The notes under the pieces were generated by a model, which saw only the letters and a program-made list of their open reading frames with translations, was not told the DNA's origin and ran no database searches. A DNA stretch of 64,000 bases from an uncultured Bacteroidota bacterium (GTDB taxonomy: Bacteria > Bacteroidota > Bacteroidia > Bacteroidales > UBA932). The stretch covers positions 1-64,000 of the forward strand of contig CALGSW010000010.1 of the NCBI GenBank assembly GCA_937901965.1, in the 5' to 3' direction. The position numbers and the translations under genes are program-made. Each line of letters opens with the position of its first letter. The stretch's first letter is position 1. Below, piece after piece: positions 25,924 to 33,182 of the stretch.

Positions 25924-26106
25924 ATGGCACATCCAAAACACCGAATTTCCAAGACACGCAGAGATAAGCGCAGGACTCACTATAAGGCAGTTGTGCCTAC
26001 GCTTGGAACTTGTTCTAACTGCGGAGCAGCTGTTCTTTATCACAGAGTATGCCCTGAGTGTGGCTTCTACAGAGGACGTCTTGTTATTGAAAAACCAACT
26101 GCATAA
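25924..26106 (+). CDS. rpmF: Ribosomal protein bL32
   Basis: A 60-residue ribosomal protein starting MAHPKHRISKTRRDKRR. It has the zinc-binding pair CSNC and CPEC, so it is the zinc (C+) form. It follows DUF177 by 19 bases in the usual order. In many bacteria plsX comes next, but here a 108-base gap without a gene leads to fabH. Confidence 0.97.
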   Translation: MAHPKHRISKTRRDKRRTHYKAVVPTLGTCSNCGAAVLYHRVCPECGFYRGRLVIEKPTA

Positions 26107-26214
26107 TTTTAACCTGGTGTAAGGTAGGGTATTGTACTTTACTGCAGGAGAATATCTAGCAGTTGTGCAATTTTGAGCGGTAGGTGAACCTTAATAGTAC
26201 TAAACCTATATCTG

Positions 26215-27207
26215 ATGAGTACCAAAAGAGCAATCATTACCGGAATAGAGGCATTTCTGCCTGAATACATTCTCACAAACGATGAAATTTCCACCATGGT
26301 TGATACCAACGATGAGTGGATTATGACCAGAATTGGTGTGAGAGAGAGGAGGATACTTAAAGAGGATGGTCTTGGAACCTCTTATATGGGGGCCGAGGCA
26401 GTAAGAAAACTCCTTGAAAAGACCGGTACAAATCCGGATGATGTTGATATGGTACTCTGTGCAACTGTATCTCCCGATATGCTTTTCCCGGCTACGGCAA
26501 ACATTATTTCTGATAAAGTGGGGATTACCAATGCATGGGGGTATGATATCAATGCCGGTTGCTCGGGTTTCTTGTTCTCTTTTGCAACTGCATCTGCATT
26601 TGTTCAGAGTGGCCAGTCAAAAAAGATGATTCTTGTTACAGGTGAGAGGATGTCAGGTATGACAGACTACACAGACAGGACTACTTGTCCTCTGTTTGGG
26701 GATGCGGCAGTTGCTATGCTGATTGAGCCTGCTGAAGATGATAACTCAGGTCTGTACGATCAGATACTTCGTGTTGATGGTATTGGAAGGCATTATCTCT
26801 ATCAAAAAGCGGGAGGATCCGCATTCCCTCCATCAGAGGAGACTCTGAAAAACAGAGAGCACTATATACATCAGGATGGTCAGACAGTATTCAAATATGC
26901 CGTAAGCAGAATGGCAGATGTATCTGTAGAGATAATGGAAAAGCACTCTCTGAAGGCAGAGGATATTGCTTATCTGATTCCTCATCAGGCCAACATGAGA
27001 ATTATAGAAGCTACAGGTAAGAGGATGGGTTTAACTTCAGAGAAGATTCTCATCAATATAGAAAAATACGGTAATACCGCCGGTACCTCAATTCCTCTTG
27101 TATTATGGGAATTTGAGAAGAATTTCAAGAAAGGAGATATTCTGGTATTTTCTGCTTTTGGTGCTGGATTTACGTGGGGATCAATGCTTTACAAGTGGGC
27201 TTATTGA
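26215..27207 (+). CDS. fabH: 3-oxoacyl-ACP synthase III (FabH)
   Basis: A 330-residue thiolase-fold enzyme that starts fatty-acid synthesis by condensing acetyl-CoA or a branched acyl-CoA with malonyl-ACP. The Cys-His-Asn triad is visible in NAGCSGFLFS, IPHQANMRI and YGNTAGTS. Length is typical. It follows rpmF in the common rpmF-fabH order but without plsX. A tRNA-Arg gene begins 13 bases after the stop. Confidence 0.94.
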   Translation: MSTKRAIITGIEAFLPEYILTNDEISTMVDTNDEWIMTRIGVRERRILKEDGLGTSYMGAEAVRKLLEKTGTNPDDVDMVLCATVSPDMLFPATANIISDKVGITNAWGYDINAGCSGFLFSFATASAFVQSGQSKKMILVTGERMSGMTDYTDRTTCPLFGDAAVAMLIEPAEDDNSGLYDQILRVDGIGRHYLYQKAGGSAFPPSEETLKNREHYIHQDGQTVFKYAVSRMADVSVEIMEKHSLKAEDIAYLIPHQANMRIIEATGKRMGLTSEKILINIEKYGNTAGTSIPLVLWEFEKNFKKGDILVFSAFGAGFTWGSMLYKWAY

Positions 27208-27220
27208 TAAATGATTGTAT

Positions 27221-27292
27221 GGCCCTATAGTTCAAGGGATAGAACGGAAGTTTCCTAAACTTCAGATTCGCGTTCGAGTCGCGGTGGGGCTA
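27221..27292 (+). tRNA. tRNA-Arg (anticodon CCT)
   Basis: A full cloverleaf is visible: acceptor GGCCCTA with TGGGGCT, D stem GTTC/GAAC, anticodon stem GAAGT/ACTTC with loop TTCCTAA giving anticodon CCT (27254-27256), T loop TTCGAGT and discriminator A. The acceptor has two G-U pairs (including 1:72). The CCA is not encoded. Confidence 0.93.
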
Positions 27293-27293
27293 C

Positions 27294-27326
27294 AGGAGGA
27301 GTGAATTATTTCGCTCCTCTTTTTTT
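27294..27326 (+). terminator. Terminator after tRNA-Arg
   Basis: GGAGTGAA and TTCGCTCC form a stem (about 27297-27317) followed by CTCTTTTTTT. Confidence 0.75.
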
Positions 27327-27379
27327 AATCCATGATATTAATAAAAATAGTAAAAGGTTATACTTTCTCTCAAAAAACG

Positions 27380-27387
27380 TATATTTG
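27380..27387 (+). promoter_or_regulatory. -7 promoter element of the porin gene
   Basis: TATATTTG matches TAnnTTTG, 25 bases before the ATG at 27413. Confidence 0.65.
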
Positions 27388-27412
27388 AACTATTAAATCA
27401 ACTTAACTGACT

Positions 27413-28678
27413 ATGAAAAAAAATCTCTTTGCATTTATCCTGATTTTATGTGCAGGATCATCTGCTTTAAAGGCACAGGAGAATAAAATCTCCTTCAAAA
27501 TTGGAGGATTTGTAGAGTTTAAGAGTTATTATGATGACTACAGATCCAGAGTATCAAGATATGATCATATATATTTCTATCCTCTTTCTCCAAAACTTAA
27601 CACTTCAGGAGAGGATATGAATCAGACAGGCTCTCTCAATTTTTCTGTAGCCACTTCAAGACTTTCATTAACAGTTTCCGGTATGAAGCTTCTTAATGCA
27701 AATATATCCTCATATGTTGAAGCAGACTTTACCGGATCAGCTGAAACATATATTGGAATGTTGAATTTAAGACATGCCTATATCAATATGGAGTGGGAGA
27801 AGAGCTCACTTCTGTTTGGACAGACAGATCACCTTACAAGTGTTAAAGAGGTTGTAGGGCAAACAGTGGGGTTTGGTGCAGGTTACCCTTTCAATACTCT
27901 TAACAGGAACATGCAAATCAGATTCTCTCACAAATTTTCAAATAATGTAAATCTGATTCTTGCTGCACATATGTTCAGCGGACACAACTCTCTGGGTCCG
28001 GCAAAAGCTCAGGCGCAGGCAGGTTTGCCAAATTTACAGGCACAGCTTAAATTTGGAAATCCTGATAAAATATTTGGAGGGATAACTTTTGGTTATAAAT
28101 TATTAAAGCCAAGAGTATCTGATAATGCAAATTTTTACAAAAAAACTATTGGTTCGTACGATATAAATGCGTTTTTCAGAGCGAACATTGCTAAAGGCTA
28201 TACTCTTCGTTTGTGGGGAATTTATGGTGAAAACTTATCACACCTTGGCATGATAGGTGGATATGGTAAATATGTTGATTATCTCTCTAGCTCAACATCT
28301 CCAATAGGTGATTACCCGTATGCAAACATAAAGGCATACTCAACCTGGATTGATTTTGAAACACCTGCTTTTAACAATTTTAAACTTGGAATATTTGCAG
28401 GTTACCAAAAAAATCTCGGTACATCCAAAACTATGGATATGACAATGCTAAATGGTGATTACCAGTTTGGGTTTTATAAAGATCCCAAGTTAAACTGGTT
28501 TTCCAGAATTTCTCCAAGAATTACTTATACTCTCTCAAAGAAACTTATCTTTGGAATTGAATACTCTATTTCTCATGCAAGATGGGCCAAGAGTGTTGAC
28601 ATGTACTTTAAACCGGTTGAGCAGTTTGATGTAAATCATAACAATCGCATAGAGTTCATGGCTAAGTATATTTTTTAA
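27413..28678 (+). CDS. Outer-membrane porin-like beta-barrel (DcaP-like)
   Basis: A 421-residue exported protein. The signal peptide ends near ALKAQ, and the rest consists of amphipathic beta-strands ending in an aromatic residue (FMAKYIF), the outer-membrane insertion signal. Early strands ISFKIGGFVEFKSYYDDY and the LRHAYINMEW block fit the DcaP-like porin family, which passes small anions or organic acids. The substrate is unknown. The flippase gene begins 9 bases later, but a functional link is not obvious. Confidence 0.75.
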   Translation: MKKNLFAFILILCAGSSALKAQENKISFKIGGFVEFKSYYDDYRSRVSRYDHIYFYPLSPKLNTSGEDMNQTGSLNFSVATSRLSLTVSGMKLLNANISSYVEADFTGSAETYIGMLNLRHAYINMEWEKSSLLFGQTDHLTSVKEVVGQTVGFGAGYPFNTLNRNMQIRFSHKFSNNVNLILAAHMFSGHNSLGPAKAQAQAGLPNLQAQLKFGNPDKIFGGITFGYKLLKPRVSDNANFYKKTIGSYDINAFFRANIAKGYTLRLWGIYGENLSHLGMIGGYGKYVDYLSSSTSPIGDYPYANIKAYSTWIDFETPAFNNFKLGIFAGYQKNLGTSKTMDMTMLNGDYQFGFYKDPKLNWFSRISPRITYTLSKKLIFGIEYSISHARWAKSVDMYFKPVEQFDVNHNNRIEFMAKYIF

Positions 28679-28687
28679 TACTTAATA

Positions 28688-30022
28688 ATGAAGTTAGGCA
28701 GGAGAGACTTGCTATGGAATTACGGCGCCAGTTTTATGAGGGTAGCATCTGCCCTCATAATTCTGCCGCTTATTCTTAAAATGCTCTCTCCGGAAGATTA
28801 TGGTCTTTGGAGTATTATGCTCAGTATAAAGGCTATAACTGAGCTTCTTGATTTTGGTTTTTCTCCTACATTCTCCAGAGCGGTAACTTATGTCTATAGT
28901 GGTGCGAAGAGCATTAAATCAGAGGGTTTTGATCCTGTAGAGCCGGGAGGAGAGATTAACTACTCTTTACTTGGCGGTTTAATAAAGGCTGTAAAAAGAT
29001 TTTACGGATCTGTAGCATTGATTCTCTTCATATTTCTCGCCTCTGCAGGAGTCTTTTATCTTGAACATATTCTTGAGGGGTATGGCGGAGACTCATCTAT
29101 GGCAAGAGTTTCATGGTATCTGTACGGTGTGCTTTTATGCTACCAGTTTTATACATATTACTACGATTCAATGCTTGTTGGCAGAGGAATGATTATGAGA
29201 GCGCGACAAATTGTGGTGCTCTCCCAGTCTCTTCATATAATTGTAGCCTCTGTAATGCTTACTCTAGGTTATGGAATAATTTCAATGGTATCCGGACAGA
29301 TTCTCTCCGTAACTATTAACAGAATACTTGCTTACAAAGCATTTTACGATACTGAAACAAAATGCAGCTTAAAACTTAACACTCCTGTTGCGTGGAACAA
29401 GATTTTAAAAAATCTCTGGAATACTGCATATAAATCAGGATTAACCGGACTCAGCTGGATTATCTCAAACAGAATGCTGGCTGTATTTGCCGGTTTATAT
29501 ATTCCTCTCTCTTTAGTTGGTGATTATGGGTTGAGTAAACAAATTGCAGAAATAACATATACTCTGTCTGTTGTCTGGTTTGTAACCTTCTACCCTAAGA
29601 TTACTCAGCACAAAATAACCGGTAATATCTTCCAGCTTAAAAGGATGTATTTTAAATCAATTTACGTAGGATTAATTGTCTTTCTGTTTTGTATTGCAGG
29701 CACATTATTGCTGGGTGATACTCTGCTGAATTTTATTGGCAGCCGTACCCGCCTGGTTGATTCATGGTTGATTGTTGCACTTCTGGTATCTGCCCTGCTT
29801 GATGGATTGACATATATCTCCACATCAGTATTATTGGCAGGTAATGAGGTGCCTCACTATAAAGCTCAATTGCTTACAGCCATGGCTACTGTCTCTCTTC
29901 TCTTTATTTTTATGCATTTTACAGAATATGGCCTTATTGCTATAGTTCTTGTTCCACTCGTATGCAATTTAGTATATAACCACTGGAGGTGGACTACAGT
30001 GGTTATTAAATCATTTAAATAG
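28688..30022 (+). CDS. Polysaccharide (Wzx-like) flippase
   Basis: A 444-residue inner-membrane protein with about 12 predicted helices. The start (RRDLLWNYGASFMRVASALIILPL cut by charged loops) and SPEDYGLWSI motif fit the RfbX/Wzx polysaccharide-export family of the MOP superfamily, which flips lipid-linked sugars. No glycosyltransferases lie nearby, so it is an orphan member and its substrate is unknown. It is 9 bases after the porin gene. Confidence 0.82.
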   Translation: MKLGRRDLLWNYGASFMRVASALIILPLILKMLSPEDYGLWSIMLSIKAITELLDFGFSPTFSRAVTYVYSGAKSIKSEGFDPVEPGGEINYSLLGGLIKAVKRFYGSVALILFIFLASAGVFYLEHILEGYGGDSSMARVSWYLYGVLLCYQFYTYYYDSMLVGRGMIMRARQIVVLSQSLHIIVASVMLTLGYGIISMVSGQILSVTINRILAYKAFYDTETKCSLKLNTPVAWNKILKNLWNTAYKSGLTGLSWIISNRMLAVFAGLYIPLSLVGDYGLSKQIAEITYTLSVVWFVTFYPKITQHKITGNIFQLKRMYFKSIYVGLIVFLFCIAGTLLLGDTLLNFIGSRTRLVDSWLIVALLVSALLDGLTYISTSVLLAGNEVPHYKAQLLTAMATVSLLFIFMHFTEYGLIAIVLVPLVCNLVYNHWRWTTVVIKSFK

Positions 30023-30029
30023 TCAAAAT

Positions 30030-30161
30030 TTATTCTGCGAATTTACTTCCTGCTTCAAAGCCGGATGCAAATGCCTCCCAGTTATAAATTACGAATAATG
30101 CAATCATTGCAATTACTAAAATGGATATCAAAATCCAAAAGTTCATCTTTTTGTTCTTCAT
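30030..30161 (-). CDS. Small single-pass membrane protein (43 residues)
   Basis: A short gene with ATG at 30161 and TAA at 30030-30032. The protein begins MKNKKMNFW, has one hydrophobic helix (about residues 8-26, including ILISILVIAMIA), then YNWEAFASGFEAG and ends KFAE. Positive residues before the helix suggest the N-terminus faces the cytoplasm. A -7 element TAATTTTG (minus strand, 30184-30191) lies 22 bases upstream, and purine-rich AAAGAGAG serves as a possible RBS. Function unknown. Coding is supported by promoter, frame and protein-like composition, but not by homology I can check. Confidence 0.7.
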   Translation of the reverse strand: MKNKKMNFWILISILVIAMIALFVIYNWEAFASGFEAGSKFAE

Positions 30162-30183
30162 GTTAACTCTCTTTTGTTCTATT

Positions 30184-30191
30184 CAAAATTA
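30184..30191 (-). promoter_or_regulatory. -7 promoter element of the small membrane protein gene
   Basis: The minus strand reads TAATTTTG, matching TAnnTTTG, 22 bases before the ATG at 30161. Confidence 0.6.
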
Positions 30192-30221
30192 CCTCTCATA
30201 TTTTCATTCATACAAAATAGT

Positions 30222-30229
30222 TAACTTTG
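30222..30229 (+). promoter_or_regulatory. hydF -7 promoter element
   Basis: TAACTTTG matches TAnnTTTG. The hydF ATG is at 30281, giving a leader of about 45 bases. Confidence 0.65.
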
Positions 30230-30280
30230 GATGCGAGATTTATCCAATAATGGAAATTTCTTATCAATTCTGTAATTATT

Positions 30281-31504
30281 ATGAACAAAGCTAGGTATAT
30301 TGGGGTGTTTGGCAGAAGGAATTCAGGCAAAAGTTCTTTAATAAACAGGCTGTCCGGAGAGGAGGCTGCAATAGTATCCGATACACCTGGAACAACAACA
30401 GACCCCGTAAAGAAAAGGATGGAAATATTCGGGCTTGGCCCTACTGTTATTGTTGATACTGCAGGTATAGATGATGAAGGGGCACTTGGTATAAAGCGAG
30501 TTGAGAAGAGCAAACAGGTTGTAAAGCAGATAGATCTGGCTATCCTTATATATACAAACAACTCTTTTGGCCATTTTGAAAGGGAACTGGTTAAACTATT
30601 CATTAAAGAGTCTGTACCATTTATTATTCTCCATAATCAGTCTGATATGATTGCAATGGACAGGGATATTGCAATGGAATTAACAACTAAGTACAAGTGT
30701 GATGTTCTTGAGTTTTCATGTGCAGTTCTCAATGATGAAGAACAAAGTAGCTTGATTGAAAGTTTAGTCTCATTGATTATTAAAAATATTCAGGGTTCAT
30801 TGTTTGTTCACAAGGGAATGTTTGATAATCTTGTTAGTAAAGGAGATCTTATTATACTCGTAACGCCTATTGACAGTGAAGCACCGGAGGGTAGATTAAT
30901 TCTTCCTCAGGTTAATGCTATCAGAGAGGTACTTGATTTGGAGGGTGTTGCAATAGTATTACAACCTGATCAGCTAGAGGATTATATAAGAGGGAATTCT
31001 TCAAAAATTTCGCTGGTAGTTACAGACAGTCAGGCTTTTGAAAAGGTAAGTAAAGTGATTCCGGAAGATATTCCTCTTACAGGATTCAGTATACTTCTGG
31101 CTTACAGTAAGTCAAATTTTGAAAAGTATCTTGAAGGAACTCCTTTTATTGATAATCTAAAAGATGGAGACAGAGTCCTGATTCTTGAGTCATGTTCTCA
31201 CCACTCTTCTTGCGATGATATCGGAAGGGTGAAAATTCCAGCTTTAATTAGAAAAAAAAGTGGTAGTTCTCCAGAGTATGATGTAGTTTCCGGACTTGAT
31301 TTGATTAACAGACCTATAACCGATTATTCACTTGTTGTTCAGTGTGGAGGATGTATGATTACTCAAAGACAGTTATGGTCCAGACTTAAAGATGCCATTG
31401 AGGCAGGTGTACCTGTTACAAATTATGGTATGACTCTTGCCTGGTGCATGGGAATATATGAAAGAGCAATCAGACCTTTAGTTCAAAAAAAATTTAGTAA
31501 TTAA
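30281..31504 (+). CDS. hydF: [FeFe]-hydrogenase maturation GTPase HydF
   Basis: A 407-residue scaffold GTPase that carries the diiron precursor of the H-cluster and delivers it to the hydrogenase. GTPase motifs are GRRNSGKSS (11-19), DTPGTTTDP (34-42) and DTAG (59-62). The C-terminal Fe-S ligands are Cys305-x-His307 and Cys355-GG-Cys358, with 47 residues between, which fits the HydF pattern. hydE follows after 19 bases. Presence implies a [FeFe]-hydrogenase elsewhere in the genome. Confidence 0.93.
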   Translation: MNKARYIGVFGRRNSGKSSLINRLSGEEAAIVSDTPGTTTDPVKKRMEIFGLGPTVIVDTAGIDDEGALGIKRVEKSKQVVKQIDLAILIYTNNSFGHFERELVKLFIKESVPFIILHNQSDMIAMDRDIAMELTTKYKCDVLEFSCAVLNDEEQSSLIESLVSLIIKNIQGSLFVHKGMFDNLVSKGDLIILVTPIDSEAPEGRLILPQVNAIREVLDLEGVAIVLQPDQLEDYIRGNSSKISLVVTDSQAFEKVSKVIPEDIPLTGFSILLAYSKSNFEKYLEGTPFIDNLKDGDRVLILESCSHHSSCDDIGRVKIPALIRKKSGSSPEYDVVSGLDLINRPITDYSLVVQCGGCMITQRQLWSRLKDAIEAGVPVTNYGMTLAWCMGIYERAIRPLVQKKFSN

Positions 31505-31523
31505 AGAGACAAACCGAAAGAGA

Positions 31524-32570
31524 ATGAAATTAAGAGGTATTTCTACAAGAGATGAGGTGATTGAGATATTGAAAGAGACCAATCCACAACTGATTTCTGA
31601 AATAATAGACGAGGCATACAAGGTAAAAGTTGAAAATATTGGAAGCAGGGTTTATCTGAGAGGTTTAATTGAACTGTCAAATATTTGTGTTAAAAATTGT
31701 CTCTATTGCGGCATAAGAAAAGATAACGAAAACGTTCACAGATATGAACTTGCAGATGATCAGGTTCTTGAAGGAGCCAGATTCGCAATGGAGGCCGGGT
31801 ATGGGTCTCTTGTACTGCAAGCCGGAGAGAGATCTTCTCCAGATTATACCAGACATGTTACAAGGCTCGTAAAGGAGATACGAGAGCTATCTCATGGAAA
31901 ACTGGGTATAACTCTATCCTTAGGAGAACAGAATATTGAGACATATGAGGAGTGGTTTGATGCCGGAGCTCACCGATATCTTTTGAGAATTGAGAGCTCA
32001 AATCCGGTACTCTATTCTAAGATCCATCCAAAAAATTCACTTCACTCGTGGGAGAGGAGGGTTCAGGCAATAAGGGACTTAATATCTGTTGGTTATCAGA
32101 CGGGAACAGGTGTAATGATTGGATTGCCATTTCAAACAATTGAAGATCTGGCCGATGATCTGATGTTTATTAAAAATATTGGTGTCCATATGGTGGGAAT
32201 GGGACCATATCTCAAACACTCGGAAACTCCTCTGGGAAATTTGGGTATTAATTCAACAAACCTGGACCTTACATTAAAAATGGTTGCTGCACTGAGACTA
32301 CTGCTACCCAGAATAAATATTGCGGCTACAACAGCAATGCAGGTAATAGATCCTTTTGGAAGAGAACGGGCTGTTCTTGCAGGTGCAAATATTATAATGC
32401 CAAATATGACTATTACAGAGGTGAGAGAGAATTACCAGATTTATGAAAATAAGCCGGGTATAAAAGATGATGCTGATATCTCCAAAAGTAAGCTAGAAGA
32501 AAATCTGCAAAAAATGGGTATAGAGATTGGGTGGAATGAATGGGGTGATTCAAAGGCCTTTATTAAATAG
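31524..32570 (+). CDS. hydE: [FeFe]-hydrogenase maturation radical SAM protein HydE
   Basis: A 348-residue radical SAM enzyme. The [4Fe-4S] cluster is held by Cys55, Cys59 and Cys62 (CVKNCLYC). HydE acts on the HydG product to build the dithiomethylamine-bridged diiron unit. It follows hydF in an operon; hydG and the hydrogenase itself are not in this window. It converges on the FMN-binding gene with 1 base between stops. BioB and PylB are the related alternatives, but the hydF neighbour settles it. Confidence 0.93.
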   Translation: MKLRGISTRDEVIEILKETNPQLISEIIDEAYKVKVENIGSRVYLRGLIELSNICVKNCLYCGIRKDNENVHRYELADDQVLEGARFAMEAGYGSLVLQAGERSSPDYTRHVTRLVKEIRELSHGKLGITLSLGEQNIETYEEWFDAGAHRYLLRIESSNPVLYSKIHPKNSLHSWERRVQAIRDLISVGYQTGTGVMIGLPFQTIEDLADDLMFIKNIGVHMVGMGPYLKHSETPLGNLGINSTNLDLTLKMVAALRLLLPRINIAATTAMQVIDPFGRERAVLAGANIIMPNMTITEVRENYQIYENKPGIKDDADISKSKLEENLQKMGIEIGWNEWGDSKAFIK

Positions 32571-32571
32571 A

Positions 32572-33102
32572 TCAGATACGCTTCTCATATGCTTTTCTAA
32601 GTAAAATATCCAGATTGCGCCTTATTGCAACTGCGGTTATTGTTGCTCCTGAATAGCTGTCTGGAGTGGCTTTTATGTTCATTGCCTCTCTGACGGTAAG
32701 TCCCTCCCATGATGCGAAAAATTTCTGGTGTTTAAGCATCTCAATGTATGACTGGGTTTCGTAATGAGAGAGAATTGTCACTTTTTTTATCTTCTTTTCT
32801 TTGTCAAGAATCACAATAACCGGAGTTGTGCCGTGGTAACCCTTAATGCCATCTGAATATGGTTTGCTGGACATACAGTAACCAATTGTTACTTTGCTTT
32901 TATCTACGATTTTATGCCAAACCTCATTTACCTGAACTAGTTCAGAAGCTGTAGGCATCACTTTTTTTACCTCTTGCATTCCTGAAATCTCTTTCAAAAC
33001 CGGAACTTCATCTCCACGGCTCTGATGTTGTGAGAGGAGAGGGGTATTATACAAAATTGAGACTGCTAATAGGACAAGTAAAAATTTTCTCATTATCATC
33101 AT
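32572..33102 (-). CDS. Exported FMN-binding domain protein (flavinylation target)
   Basis: A 176-residue exported protein. Residues 1-25 form a signal peptide (ATG codons at 1, 2 and 4; start not certain). The FMN-binding domain ends with SGATIT (151-156), the motif in which the last Thr is covalently flavinylated by ApbE in RnfG, NqrC and related proteins. Tyr/His-rich strand GYHGTTPVIVILD fits the same fold. It stands alone, without Rnf, Nqr or apbE genes nearby, and lacks haem motifs. It may carry electrons in the envelope. Partner unknown. Confidence 0.8.
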   Translation of the reverse strand: MMIMRKFLLVLLAVSILYNTPLLSQHQSRGDEVPVLKEISGMQEVKKVMPTASELVQVNEVWHKIVDKSKVTIGYCMSSKPYSDGIKGYHGTTPVIVILDKEKKIKKVTILSHYETQSYIEMLKHQKFFASWEGLTVREAMNIKATPDSYSGATITAVAIRRNLDILLRKAYEKRI

Positions 33103-33129
33103 TATTTATCATTACATATTTGACTAAAA

Positions 33130-33158
33130 GAGCCGGCAATGGTTTACAATGCCGGCTC
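33130..33158 (-). terminator. Terminator after ppdK
   Basis: GAGCCGGCA (33130-33138) and TGCCGGCTC (33150-33158) are a perfect 9-bp stem. On the minus strand a short T-run follows. It lies 25 bases beyond the ppdK stop and before the FMN-binding gene. Confidence 0.7.
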
Positions 33159-33182
33159 AATTATTCAAATAATATTTAAGGT

